From Heloderma charlesbogerti (lineage: Eukaryota > Chordata > Lepidosauria > Squamata > Helodermatidae): a stretch of DNA of 64,000 nt. Made by a program: the position numbers and the translations under genes. Shown one piece after another: positions 36,500 through 49,050 of the stretch. The notes beneath the pieces are model-generated. The model had not been told where the DNA came from and made no database searches. It was given only the letters and a program-made list of their open reading frames with translations. The first letter of the stretch is position 1. Every line of letters begins with the position of its first letter. The stretch spans positions 1 to 64,000 of the forward strand of contig JANEZZ010002061.1 in the NCBI GenBank assembly GCA_026122225.1. Reading direction: 5' to 3'.

Positions 36500-36895
36500 G
36501 GCCTCCGCTCGGTGCCCTCGTCAAATAAAGTGAGGCAGGTGGCTAATAAGGAGAGGGCCTTTTCATTGATGGCACCCTGGGTTTGTAATGCCCTCCCCAC
36601 AGAGGCTCGCCTGGCACCTACATTGAAGCTTTTTCAGCTCCAGTTGAAGACCTTTTTTATTTTCCTAGGCGTTTTAGTCCTTCCATTTTGTTTTTATATT
36701 TTTGTTTTTATTGTGTTTTGTTTTTACTGTGTTTTTAGATCTTTACCCTACTGCTGGTTTTACTCTGTTTTAAACTTTTAAAGGTTTTATATTATGTTTT
36801 ATCATGTTGTGTTTTAGGGTTTTAGTTTTTGTGAACTGCCCAGAGAGCTTTGGCTGTTGGGCGGTATAGAAATGTAATAAATAAAATAAAATAAA
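36500..36895 (+). mobile_element. L2-like LINE 3' end
   Basis: Encodes the C-terminal NKERAFSLMAPWVCNALP segment and ends with tgggcggtatagaaatgtaa and a (TAAAA)n tail at about 36895. Same orientation as the next three LINEs. Confidence 0.88.
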
Positions 36896-36999
36896 GCACA
36901 GAAAATAGGGCCTATGATCCTATTTCAAGAGCTGAACTCTGGTGCCTGGAATTTTTAATAGGCCAGATGGGGGCTAAAGAGGTGAAATTAAAATCCAGA

Positions 37000-38646
37000 C
37001 AAAGTAGCAGTACTGTTTGTGGGTGGCTTACTCAATTTGGGGGCAGGGATGTTGAAGTTGTTTTGGATGGGGTAGCACTCTACCTTAACAGTCAAGTTTA
37101 TCATTCGGGGATGCTGTGAGATCTGGCCTGTGTGGCACAAAGCACTTTTCACTTACATGCGCGACTCCTGCCCATCTTGTCTTGTTACATCTAATAAGGC
37201 GGGGATGGCCGCCTGGGTCTGGGAGGCTGTAAATTCCTCCTTGAGAGAGGGGGCACTACCAGCTTCCTTAAAAGAGAAAGTAATCAGGCTGCTCCTGAAG
37301 AAACCTAACCTAGACCCAGAAGCAGAGAACCGCAGGGGGGTTGCTAACATCCCCTTCTTGGGCAAGGTGCTCGAGTGGGTGGTTGCTGATCAACTCAAGC
37401 ATTCTTGGATGAATTTGATTTTCTAGATCCATTTCAGTCTGGCTTTAGGCTCAGTTTTGATACAGAAACTGCTTTGGTTGCCCTGTGGGATGACATTTGC
37501 CAAGAGAGGGACAGGAGAGACAGGACCAGAAGGTGATGCTGGGAGATTATTGCTCTGTTCTGTGGCAATTATGTCACAGGGCTCCAGAGAACTCAGTTTT
37601 ATCCCCCATGCTATTTAACATCTGCATGTAGCCGCTGAGAGAGTTTATTCAAGGATGTGGATTGAGGTACCATCAATATGCTGATGACACCCAGCTCTAC
37701 CTCTCCTTTTCATCAAACCCATGTGAGGCAGTGGATGTCCTGAATCAGTCCTTGAGCAGGGTAATGGACTGGATGAAGGCCAACAAACAGAAGCTCAATC
37801 CAGACAAGATGGAGGTACTGTTAGCAGGTGGTTCGTATGCCCTGTTGAGTGGCATTCAACCTGTCCTAGGAGGGGTTGCATGCCCTCTGAAAGATCAGGC
37901 ACACAGATTGGGGGCGCTTCTGGATTCAACACTTCCCCTTGAGGCCTTGGTGGCTAGGAGCGCCTTTTATCACCTTAGGTTGATATACCAGCAACCCTAT
38001 CTGGTCAGAGATAGCCTGGCAACAGTTCTCCATGCTCTGGTAACTTCCTGGTTGGATTACTGCAATGCATTGTACGTGGGGCTACCTTTGAAGATCGTTC
38101 AGAAACTTCAGTTAGTGCAAAAAAGAGCTGCTAGGTTACTAACTGGGACCTGCCAGTTCAACCATGTGATGCCAGTGCTTTGTCAGCTGCACTGGGTTCC
38201 AGTCCGTTTCTGAGCCTTGATTCAAAGTCCTAAACAGTTTGGGACCAGAGTATTTAAAGACACATCTCTTCTTGCATGTCTCTACTTGGACCCTTAGTTC
38301 ATCTTCAGGGGCCCTCCTCTGGGTGCCCCTGCCAAAGGAAGCTTTCTCAGTGGTGGCACCCCATTTATGGAATAAACCCCCCAAAGAAGTTTGCCTGGCA
38401 CCTACGCTGTTATCTTTTTGGCGCCAGGCAAAGACCTTTCTTTTCTCCCATGCATTTTAGAGACCTAGTTCTAGGTTATTATGGCTGTTTTATCGATTCC
38501 TGTGCTGTTTGTTTATTATATTGTATTTTATGTTTTTAACTGTGTTTTAAATGGCATTTTAGTTTTTTAACCGGTTGTAATCCGCCCAGACAACATTAGT
38601 TATCTGGCGGATTAGAAATGTACTGAATAAATAAAAAAAAAATAAA
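37000..38646 (+). mobile_element. L2-like LINE, degenerate RT to 3' tail
   Basis: RT remnants in order: RLLLKKPNLDPEAENRRG and PFLGKVLEWVVADQL (about 37270-37400), then HQYADDTQLYLSF with an intact YADD (about 37670), then LVTSWLDYCNALYVGL and VQKRAARLLTGT. The 3' end has tctggcggattagaaatgta followed by an AATAAATAAA tail. Several stops and frame changes; the 5' boundary is uncertain. Confidence 0.85.
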
Positions 38647-39436
38647 GTTTAGGCTGGTTGCACCAGCTGCAACCCTTCCTAGGCAGAGAGAGCCTTGAGT
38701 CTGTTATCCATGCCTTGGTAACATCCAGACTTAATTACTCCAATGCATTATACATGGACCTGCTCTTAACGACTGTTTGGAAATTGCAATTCTTTCAGAA
38801 TACATCAGCCAGGATCTTAACTGGAAGAGGCCAAAAGGAACCTATCTCACCATTATTAAAAGATCTTTACTGCCTGCCAATTTGTTTCTGGGCATAATTC
38901 ATTATGCTGGTTTTGACCTATAGAGCCCTACATGGCTTGGGTCCAAAGTATCTGAAGGACTGGCTGCTCCTGAGTGAATGTGCCGGTTCCTTAAGACCTT
39001 TGTTGGAGGCTTTTCATATATTACCCCCATCTTCCGAGGTGAGAACAGAAGAAAAGCCCTACTGGCCAGACCAGACTGGGTCCATGTAATCCAGCCCACA
39101 ATTAGGGCTTGAAGGTAATAGCCCTGTCCCATTTTGGGGATTGGTATTCAGTGGCATACTGCATCTGAACATAGAGACAGGTAGCAACTAGAGATAGGTC
39201 ATTTTTAGTGGTGGCGCCATCAGTTGTGGAATGTCTGCCCAGGGGCATTCCTAGTGCCTATTCCTGACTTTAAGGTAAAAATGTTACTGTTCTCCCAAGC
39301 TTTTAACTAGATTATTCTTCTGTCTGCTGCTGTGTTTGTGGTTTGCTAGTGTATTTCTTTTGTTGATGCTGTGTCTGCTTTTATTGCTGTTTTTATTGTT
39401 GTTGGTTATTCTTTTTGTCAACTGTTTTGAAAACCT
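38647..39436 (+). mobile_element. L2-like LINE fragment
   Basis: Shares the LVTSRLNYSNALYMDL, ARILTGRG and YRALHGLGPKYLKDWLL regions with the preceding element, but has more stops and no clean A-rich tail. It ends where the CR1 begins. Confidence 0.75.
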
Positions 39437-42247
39437 GAAACAAACAGAACCAACTTGAACTCTTAATACAAGAGGGAAATTATGACCTGATAGGTATAAC
39501 TGAGACTTGGTGGGATGACTCTCATGACTGGAATACAGCAATTGAAGGATATCACTTGTTCAAAAAGAACAGGAGGAACAGAAAGGGAGGTGGGGTTGCA
39601 CTGTATGTGAAAAATACATATCTCTGCACATAAATACAGGAGGAGGAGCTTGGTAGCCCCATCGAGAGCATCTGGGTTGAAATAAATGGAGCAAAGAATA
39701 AAAGGAACCTGGTGGTCGGAGTCTACTACCGGCCACCCAATCAAGGAGAAGACAAGGATGAAACTTCTGAAAAGCAAATAGCCAATGTTTTAAGGAAGCA
39801 TGATGTAGTAGTAATGGGGGACTTCAATTTCCCCGATATTTGTTGGGAGACAAATTCTGCAAAACATGGCCCCTCCAGGAAATTCCTGACTTGTGTGGCG
39901 GATAACTTCCTCCTACAGAAAGTAGAGGAAGGAACTAGAGGATCGGCTATCCTTGACTTGATCCTAACCAACAGAGATGACTTAGTGGATAAAGTAGCAG
40001 TTACAGGAACTCTGGGGGAAAGTGACCATGTTGTACTTGAGTTCTTGGTTCTAAGGGAAGCAAAAGCTGAGTGAAGTCAAACTCACACCCTGGATTTTAG
40101 GAAAGCTGATTTTCATAAACTCAGAACAATGATCAGTAAGGTCCCATGGCAAGCGACGCTAACGAGAAAAGGAGTCCAAGATGGGTGGGAGCTTTTAAAA
40201 AAGGAAATTCTCAAGGCACAATCACAAGCAATTCCAACAAGAAGAAAAGGTGGAAGACAACGGAAGAAGCCAATGTGGCTTCACAAAAAGCTTAGGGATG
40301 ACCTGAAAACAAAAAAGTACACATATAGGAAGTGGAAAGAAGGCCAAGTAAGAAGGAGTACAGGCAGATAGCACAGAATTGCAGGGATGACGTCAGGAAG
40401 GCTAAAGCTGAGAATGAGCTGAGGTTAGCAAGGGATGCTAAAAACAACAGAAAGGCTTTCTTCAGCTACGTGCATAGTAAAAGGCAGAGGAAAGAAATGG
40501 TTGTTCAGCTATTAAATAAGGATGGCAAAACGATAACAGATGACAAAGAAAAGGCAGAGGTGCTCAATTCCTACTTTGGCTCAGTCTTCTCCCCAAAGAG
40601 GGTCTATGACCCCCCTGGCAAAGGCGAAGTACAGGCTGAAGGGGCAGGATTGCAGCTTGAGATCGATAGGCATATGGTCAAGGAACACCGAATTACTTTG
40701 AATGAGTTCAAATCTCCAGGGCCAGATGAACTGCATCCTAGAGTAATAAAGGAACTGGCAGAAGAACTCTCAGAACCGCTGTCTATTCTCTTTGAGAAAT
40801 CATGGAGGACGGGGGAAGTGCCAGATGACTGGAGGAGGGCTAACGTTGTCCCTATCTTCAAAAAGGGTAAAAAGGAGGAACCTGGGAACTACAGACCAGT
40901 CAGTCTGACATCAGTCCCTGCGGAAATTCTGGAGCAGATGATAAAGGAATCCATCTGGAAGCACCTTGACAACAATGCCATGATTACTCGAAGCCAACAT
41001 GGATTTGTCAAAAACAAGTCCTGCCAGACAAATCTGATCTCATTTTTTGATCAAGTAACCTCCCTTGTAGACCGTGGGAATGCTGTAGACATCCTATACC
41101 TCGACTTCAGCAAAGCTTTCGACAAAGTGCCCCATGATCTCCTGATGAGCAAACTAGCTCGAAGTGGGCTAGATGAAACAACGATCCGGTGGATCCACAG
41201 TTGGCTACAGAATCGGACTCAAAGAGTGCTTATCAGTGGGAACTTCTCAAATGGGGGAGAGGTAACGAGTGGGGTACCGCAGGGCTCAGTCCTGGGCCCA
41301 GTGCTCTTCAACATTTTTATGAATGAACTTCAAGGAGGAGGTGCAGGGAATGCTGATCAAATGTGCAGATGACACAAAATTGGGTGGGATAGCTAATACT
41401 TTGGAAGACAGAAACAAAATTCAAAATGATCTGGATAGACTGGAGCGCTGGGCAGAAAACAACAGAATGACATTTAATAGGGATCAATGCCAAGTTCTGC
41501 ACCTAGGAAAAAGAAACCAAATGCACAGTTACAAGATGGGGGATACGTGGCTCAACCACATTACAAGCGAGAAGGATCTTGGAATTGTTGTCGATCACAA
41601 GCTGAATATGAGCCAGCAATGTGATGTGGTTGCAAAAAAGGCAAATGCTCTTTTGGGCTGCATTAATAGAAGCATAGCTTCCAATTCCCGAGAAGTACTA
41701 GTTCCCCTCTACTCGGCACTGGTTAGGCCTCATCTGGAGTACCATGTCCAGTTCTGGGCACCACACTTTAAGAAGGATGCAGACAAACTGGAGAGGGTTC
41801 AGAGGAGGGCAACAAAGATGATCAGGGGACTGGAAACAAAGCCCTATGAAGAGAGACTGAAAGAACTGGGCATGTTTAGCCTTGAGAAGAGAAGACTGAG
41901 GGGAGATATGATAGCACTCTTCAAGTACTTGAAAGGTTGTCACAGAGAAGAAGGCCAGGATCTCTTCTTGATCCTCCCAGAGTGCAGGACACGGAATAAT
42001 GGGCTCAAGTTCCAGGAAGCCAGATTCCGGCTGAACATCAGGAAAAACATCCTGACTGTAAGAGCAATATGACAATGGAACCAATTACCTGGGGAGGTGG
42101 TGGGCTCTCCCACACTGGAGGCCTTCAAGACGAGGCTGGACAGCCATCTGTCAGGGATGCTCTGAGCTGGATTCCTGCATTGAACAGGGGGTTGGACTCG
42201 ATGGCCTTGTAGGCCCCTTCCAACCCTACTATTCTATGATTCTATGA
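39437..42247 (+). mobile_element. CR1 LINE, nearly complete ORF2 and 3' end
   Basis: 5'-truncated CR1 of about 2.8 kb. The endonuclease part reads [29 protein letters not shown] and [11 protein letters not shown]. The RT part has FKSPGPDELHPRVIKEL, YLDFSKAFDKVPHDLL and GVPQGSVLGPVLFN. The active-site box reads KCADDTKLGG, with Cys where Phe or Tyr is usual. A TGA at 40072 and frame changes near 40350 and 41340 break the frame. The C-terminal [16 protein letters not shown] part is followed by the typical CR1 3' end ttctatgattctatga. Confidence 0.95.
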
Positions 42248-42351
42248 AACCGTTTTAAAGCTACAAGGCAAGATTAATGAATCTTAAATTAATGAATATT
42301 AAGTCAACCTGTCATCAGTCAACATATGGGGAGCTTGTGGTAGACCCAGTC

Positions 42352-42530
42352 CAGAGGGACCATATCTCAGTGGTAGAGCACAGACTTTGCATGCAAAAGG
42401 TCGCAGATTCAGTCACAAGCATCTCCAGGTAGGTCTGAGGAAAGAATCTTGCCTGAAACCCTGGAGAGCCACTGCCAATCAGTGTTGACAATACTGGGCT
42501 AGATGGACCCATGGTCTGACTCAGTGGGCC
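42352..42530 (+). mobile_element. tRNA-derived SINE, second family
   Basis: Head atatctcagtggtagagcac, weakened B box (gattcagtcac), then gacaatactgggctagatgg. A foldback element follows directly. Confidence 0.85.
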
Positions 42531-42880
42531 TAATTCGCATGACACAGCTGGCTCATGGGATATTTAACCCATGATGAGGCATGGCACATGCTGGGCGACA
42601 TTTTGCATATGCAGCCCCGAGCAGAGGTTGCTGTGTCATGCAAACCCGGCCACCGAGGTTTATTTGAGGGTTAAACAGCTCTCACATAGCCCTAGAACAA
42701 ACTGAGGGTAATGCAAGGGTGGTTTAACCCTCAAAAAACCCTCGGTGGCTGCGTTCACACGACATGGCAACCCCCCACTCAGATTTGCATATTCAAAATG
42801 TTGGCTGGCAAACACCATGCCTCACTGTGGGATAAACAACCCCCGACGATCCCGGCGTGTCATGCAAAGTGGGTCAGCGT
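42531..42880. mobile_element. Foldback element, about 350 bp
   Basis: Left part tcgcatgacacagctgg and right part gcgtgtcatgcaaagtggg form the outer arms. Inner arms are gaggtttatttgagggtta and taaccctcaaaaaaccctc. Follows a SINE directly. Confidence 0.7.
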
Positions 42881-44059
42881 AAGGCAGCTTCTTATGTTCC
42901 CATGCTCATGTGGGATTTAAGACTGATCTACGTGATCAGAAAAAGCATGTGATTCAGCCTTCTGGGACTTTATAACTGTAGAATGCTGATGTAATTGCAT
43001 GTGTGAACGATTCCGCATGTTAAAAACTTCCTGGCATGCTAATTTTATATCTGCAGGGAACAGGCCTGATTCCAGGTTTTGGAGGCCTCTGGGAAAGCTG
43101 CCCTCAGAGGGCTCCTCCAGTGACACCCTCTGTGCTGGCACCTACCCCTGTAGCTTACTGTAGGCTGCCTGCCCACCCATGGTGGTGGTGCTGAGCAGAG
43201 ATCCAGGTCCGTGCCTGAACTTGTTGACGCCAACATTTTAATTACATCTGCCCTGCCCACTTCGTGGGGCACTGCTGCTGCATCACCAACCCTCCTTCCC
43301 CTGGTTTCCATCAGCTGCTGCTGTGGGTGGGCAGGGGACATCCTGCCAGCCACCGTAGCAGCAGCAGAAGCATTGCAGTGGCGGCTACCTCTACCAGCCA
43401 GTAACAGTGGCAGAGGGGGCAGTCCAGTGACAGTGGCGGTGAGCCCTGCCCATGTATGCCGCCTGCTGATGGGGGGGGTTGTTTTTGGAGGGTCTGCATT
43501 CAACTGTGTGCTTTCCCTGTTCTTCATGCTGAAGTGGTAGAGTCTGAGGAAGGCCGGACTCTGTTTTTTCCAAACATGTAGATTGGCCCCGATTGAAAGG
43601 GAACCTAAGGAGCACTCTCCTTTTGAGTCAACCAAGAGATGTATTTTAAAAACACATCTAGGGAGGTGTTAAGGAGGAGATGACATCTCCTTGACATGAA
43701 GCACAGAGCACATCTGGATGGTTGCCAGGAACTGTTAAGTTGAAGATTATCCTTTTCAGCTCTTTTAACCAGTGCGTTAATTTTGGTCCCAAGTGTTTTA
43801 TAACTATAAAACAGAGGAGTGGGCTGCCTTCAGTCTTGGGTGGCCTTTTTAAAAAACTAGAATCCCTGTGCTCTGGGTTCTATCCCCCATTGTTACACTT
43901 GTCATTTTGGAAAGGCTCTCTTTACCTTCTGTATATACACAGCGGCCATATGTGGATTATCCTTATTTATTTTTCATTCCTCTGCCAAAGCTACACTTTG
44001 GGTAATGATTTCCACTGTACGTGAAAATGCTTCCTAGCTTGTTTGACCTTGTTGTAAGT

Positions 44060-44147
44060 CAGTCTTCCCCAACCTGGCGCCCTCCAGATGTGTTGGACTA
44101 CAACTCCCATAATTAACATCTGGAGGGCATCAGGTTGGGGAAGGCTG
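44060..44147. mobile_element. hAT-type MITE, 88 bp, near-perfect palindrome
   Basis: Ends cagtcttccccaacctgg and caggttggggaaggctg. Flanks ttgtaagt and ttgtgggt match at 6 of 8. The two arms pair for almost the entire length. Confidence 0.82.
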
Positions 44148-44924
44148 TTGTGGGTTTTTGTTTGTTGTGTTGAACTAAGGTTTGTTTGTTTTGTATTGAT
44201 GTCAATAAAATATTTATTTTAAAAAATCAAGAACTAGCAGCACATTTCTATGCAGACTTACTTGGAAGTCAATCCCGCTGTGTTCAATGTGCATAGGCTT
44301 TTGCATCCTATGTTCAGTGTAGGTAAGCATGCCTAGGACTACAGCCTAAGTAAGACCCCTTGCCCTTTCTGTTGTGGCTCATCTTCTAATAATTTAACCC
44401 CAAGAATTGCAGCAGCCAGCAAAGGCTCCTTTTTCTCACATATACTCCTTTGAGTTCCGAAGGCATCGAGCTGTGTGCCTTTCAGGGAACCTCTTTGATA
44501 ACACCCAGTGGATTTAATATTCTTTTAAAACCTAATTAAAAGGGCATTACCAGCATAGTGTCTTGGTGTCATGACGGGCATGTGCAAGAGCTGCTCATAC
44601 CAAACCAAACACCTACATACACTAATCCTTTCCCCTCCCAAACTGAGCCTAGCTGCAGTTAATCCCGATAGAAGCAGAACCTCTTTATCAAAGAGAGATG
44701 TGTAATATTTGCCCCTGAGTCAAGCTAATACCATGTGGCATAATAAGGCGATGCGGGTAGATAATCTGGCCTCGCTGCTTTCCTTTGCTCTTCTCTGAAC
44801 TTCTTGTTAACAATAAAAAGAACCCCTCTGCAGCAGGGAAAAGATCCCTCTGGGTCAACAGAGCAGGGAACAGTCAATGGCTTCTGGGCAGTGGCTTGGC
44901 AAGCAGAGGAGGATCTAAGCCATT

Positions 44925-45042
44925 ACACTCATGTCCTGCTTGTGGGTTTTCCATAGGCGGCTGGTTGGCCACTGTGTGAACAGAATGCTTGACTAGATGG
45001 ACCCTTGGTCTGATCCAGCAGGGCTCTTCTTATGTTCTTAAG
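44925..45042 (+). repeat. Short copy of the CR1-like 3' repeat
   Basis: Contains cattacactcatgtcctgct and ends gggctcttcttatgttctta. The hAT MITE at 45044 begins immediately beyond it. Confidence 0.75.
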
Positions 45043-45043
45043 C

Positions 45044-45170
45044 CAGGGGTAGGCAAACTGGCATCCTCTAGATGTTTTGGACTACAACTCCCATCTGCCC
45101 CAGCCATCATGGCCAATGGTCAGGGTTTATGAAAGTTGTAATCTGGAGGGCACAGGTTGCCTACCCCTTG
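45044..45170. mobile_element. hAT-type MITE, about 127 bp
   Basis: Ends caggggtaggcaaactg and caggttgcctacccc. The interior has the family signature gactacaactcccatctgcc. The target duplication is not clear. Confidence 0.8.
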
Positions 45171-45505
45171 GTTATATGGACCAGCAGTGGCTTGGAGAAA
45201 ACTCTACCACAAAGCCTTCAAGACTGCACCCCAAAGCAACTTATTCTGAAGAACAGCCTCTGAAGTTGAAAATCTTTCCAATTCCCAAACATTGCAGAAG
45301 CTCACAAATAAAAAGACTCCTGCTCTACATCGTAGGCCCAAGAAGCATGTCCTGTTCTTTCCCTCACCCCACAAATCGTGCACAGGTCAGAGTTGCCAGG
45401 TTTTTTTTTTTATTGTGCTGTTGGACACAAGCTGTGTAGTTGGGGGGGGGGAGTATGCAGTTGGAAAAATGGGGGTGGAAATTAGACTTACGTTATGTGT
45501 GTTTA

Positions 45506-46069
45506 TTAAGAACTTAAATGACAGGCAATGTCAGGGATATAATACAAATTATATAAGGGTAGAATGTCCTCAGTTTCCATACTTAAAGCAAACTGCCCAA
45601 ACCATATTACAATGTATTCTTTTGGCCGAATCTCCTCTTCACCTTCATATTCAGACAGGTAACACTTCATTGCATCCCAGTAAATACCCTTAAAGTACTT
45701 CTCATGCTTTAAGCCTGTGTTGCACCTTTGTTCTGCAACCAATTCTGCAAACAGCTGATCCTTGGTCTTAGGCAATGGTGACATATTATAATGGATGTAC
45801 AGATAGAAGTTTTCTGTTTCCACAGATAGTCAGGCCCTGCTTTTACTTTTGACCACAATACTTACGTTTATGACCCTCTTGATATTGGTGGTATAGGATT
45901 TGGTGGTGAATATGCAGGCGAAGATTGTAGCAGTGTTCTTGTAATTTGGCGACCTTGCAAAGAATACGATTTTGTCCCTCAAAATGATGGAATGCAGACT
46001 TTCAGCACACCCTTCCCAAACATATACCCCTCCCCCCTCAAGAAGCATAACTGATGGGCTGACTCCCAC
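45506..46069 (-). pseudogene. Unidentified coding-like fragment, minus strand
   Basis: Two open stretches in the same frame, separated by one TGA at about 45828, give about 185 codons. The downstream part reads IHYNMSPLPKTKDQLFAEL, VAEQRCNTGLKHEKYFKGIY and EGEEEIRPKEYIVIWFG, with a mixed charged and aromatic composition unlike translated repeat DNA. The upstream part (DKIVFFARSPNYKNTATIF, YTTNIKRVINVSIVVKSKSR) is less convincing. There is no nearby splice structure. It could be a processed pseudogene, a captured or viral fragment, or chance. I do not recognise the protein. Confidence 0.3.
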
Positions 46070-47113
46070 CCTTTATAATTGTGGTGACTAGTCCTCTGTG
46101 ATAAAGTGGTTATTGTCTCTATAAAATATGTTGGAGGTTCTGTTCATGTTTACTGTTATGGCATACTGGAGGTTAATGAAGGCTGGGCTCTTCACAAAAT
46201 GGCTGCTCAAAGAATGCGTGGTTGTTGCCTGTAATAAGGAAATCGTGTGTTACTTACAACACCGTCTGGAATAAGATCCAGGGCACAAATCTACTACTAT
46301 CAATTTATCTGGCTTCCCTTCAGTTTGTGTGGAGGTCTTGAGCCTCTTGGCCTACCTAGTGAGCCTCGCAGTCTGCTGGGCATAGTAGCAGAGGCTTTGT
46401 CTCAGACTCGGCCAGTCCTGGGAATCTCTCTGAGCTCGTACTTCAGCTGCTATGAACTGAGGGAAGATTAGAAGGTTGAAGGAAGGATGAAGAACCTGCA
46501 GGCCCTGCATAGAGAGCTGGAAAGAGAGTTGGGGGCCTGCCCTGTGATATTTTTTCCAAGCTGCCTGCTGAAAGAGAGAAAACTAACTGTGCAGCCAGGG
46601 CTAAGTTCTGAGCAAGGAGAAGCCATTCAAGGACTGAGGAATTTTTGTAGTTCCTTGCTGGCTAGGACAAGCACAAGCCAAAGTCCGTGTCTGCCTCTGT
46701 ACAGGAATATTTTTTAGACACGGACAGAGGGGGAAAAGTGGTTATCCTGTTTTCTTTACCCTTATGTATGCCTCTCACACCTGAGCCCACAAACACCCAA
46801 ACAAGAACACCATTTGATGTCAGGGGCCATCCATGAGGTAACAGCAGACAGTACTGAAAGTTTGCAGACCGTATTGACTGCAGTGAAAAATGGACCAGTT
46901 TGTGCCACCAGCTGAATTGTGCTTAATAGGAAATCTTGGTGAAAACTGGAGAAGGTGAGAGCAGAAGGTTCAGTTGTACTTAACAGTCACCAAAACAATC
47001 ACTTTGAAGATTTTAAAATTGCCTTTATGCTTTCATTGCATTGGGTATTGGAATGGCAACGTATAGCATGAGCATGCAAAAACCCCGCAGAAGCTTAAAA
47101 GCATTCAAGGATA

Positions 47114-47405
47114 GGGTGGCCACTTGCACATCATCAAAAAAGAGGACATGCATCACCAAAAAAAAGGACATAAATTTGCATAATATTTACATATGCTACT
47201 TTATTTCTAAAGATGCACATTTTGAAATAATTACTATAATTTAAATAAACTGCTGTTTAGTTGCCAATTGTTGATGGGCAACATTACAGCCTCTTCTTCC
47301 TCATGGTTTTCTTTTTCCTTGTAACCAGACTTGGACAGGCCATCAAATAAAGGATGCCTTCAAACAGAGGGACTGTCCTCTTTAAAGTAGGACACATGGC
47401 CACCC
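47114..47405. mobile_element. TA-flanked inverted-repeat element, 292 bp
   Basis: Ends gggtggccacttg and cacatggccaccc with TA on both sides (47112-47113 and 47406-47407). Subterminal gaggacatgc and its complement also pair. TA duplication suggests a Tc1/mariner relative. No coding capacity. Confidence 0.75.
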
Positions 47406-48734
47406 TAAATTATTGTGAACCTAAAAAAAAAATGTCTGAGAGATTCCAATTTTGGTAGCACAGAGGCAGCAGGAATAGATAGATAACTTTGTTACTGAAC
47501 TAAGGGTGCAATTATATGCACATTTAATGCATGGGGTACATTTTTTTAAGTTTTGTTTACTACATACAAGCAAAATAAACATGCTAAATTCGATCACTCT
47601 TTGGAGCATCAGAAACATTTCCAGTACAGACTGAGCACTTTCCTATGCAAGTTTTCCTATGCAAATTAGCCTAATTTGCATATAATATTTTTCTAATTCA
47701 AAATTTTCCAGAGAAAACCCTCATCACTAGCAATCTGCACTGTATACAGAGCATTTGGACAGGTGGGGGTGAGGGCAATGTTGTGAATTAGGACTACATC
47801 TGAATGGAGATTTATCAGCAGCCGAAAATGTGGAGGGAAAAAAGCTCTCTGTAATTTGGATTGATAGATCCTCTGTCAGAATGAACTACCTTTATACAAA
47901 GGTAATTGTCCACAATTCAATTATATGTGTGAGTTCTTTTCCTTCATTAAAGCTCTTAATTTTATTAGAAAAAAATGGAATATGAATATAATAGGTAATA
48001 TATATAATAAATAAAAAAGGAAAACATGGATCGGATATTAGCCCCATTGTCCCTCACTCTCTATTTAAATCCGACTGGCATAAAATCCAGGGACAGAGAG
48101 TTTCTCCCAGAAAGCAAGCAGGCCCATTTTCCCAAAAGGCAGCCCCCTCACCCCTAAATCCCTCACACCCTCCTCATTTTCCTACTTCTTTCCCCTTCCA
48201 AAACCAGCAGCCTGCCCCTTGGTTTCCAAGCAACCACTCATCTCCCTTCTAGAGACAAGGTTCGTATTTTGACCATGCATCAATTGTCAGAGGCTGTCAG
48301 GTGGCAATTGGTAAAACACCACCGTGGCCTTGCTATTTTCTGGCCATCTCCAGTCTAACGAGCATGTTATGAGAAAAAAAGGAGAGAGGGCAAACACAAT
48401 CCTTCGTCCATTGCAGAGTCTGTTGCATTTCCATGAAGCCAGCTTCTGCCAGTACAAAACATCTGGAGGGCACCAGGTTCGGGAAGTCTGGGTTAGACAG
48501 TAGGTTTAAAGTCAGCAGATGGAAGGGATTGGAGTAGGGTGACAGGACTGTGTGGGGCACAAAGCAAAAGAGGAGGAGGAGGAGGAGTTCAGGAGCAGCC
48601 GCTGAACCCTGCTGTGCAGACATCAATCATCATCTGGTTTCAGGCCTTTTAGACAATGACAGCTCTTGAGCATTGAATGAGTGACAACAGTATAGCGGGC
48701 ATGGCACAGAATGTATAAGTTGGTGCAAAAAATC

Positions 48735-49050
48735 CCAGCTTCATGTATATGATAATGGGATCTGAGCTAGCGCTGACTGATCAAGAGATCTTGGGAGTTT
48801 TGGTGGACACCTCAACGAAAATGTCAATCCAGTGTGCAGCAGCTGTGAAAAAGGTAAATTCCATGTTAGGCATAATTAGGAAAGGAATTGAGAATAAAAC
48901 TGCCAGTATCATGCCACCCTCATTCAAATCTACGGTGCGACCACAGTTGGAATACTGTGTACAGTTCTGGTCACCACACCTAAAAAAAGGATATTGTGGA
49001 GTTTGAAAATGTTCAAAAAAGGACAACTAAACTGATCAAGATATGGGGAC
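48735..49050 (+). mobile_element. CR1-like LINE fragment, second family
   Basis: Encodes ILGVLVDTSTKMSIQCAAAV, KKVNSMLGIIRKGIENK and [18 protein letters not shown], the RT C-terminal region of a CR1-group element clearly different from the main CR1 here. Stops and a frame change near 48995. Confidence 0.8.

Noticed and set aside
43045..43635. 196-codon minus-strand open frame
   Set aside because: Low-complexity composition in a GC-rich block, also open on the plus strand; no domain or splice context.
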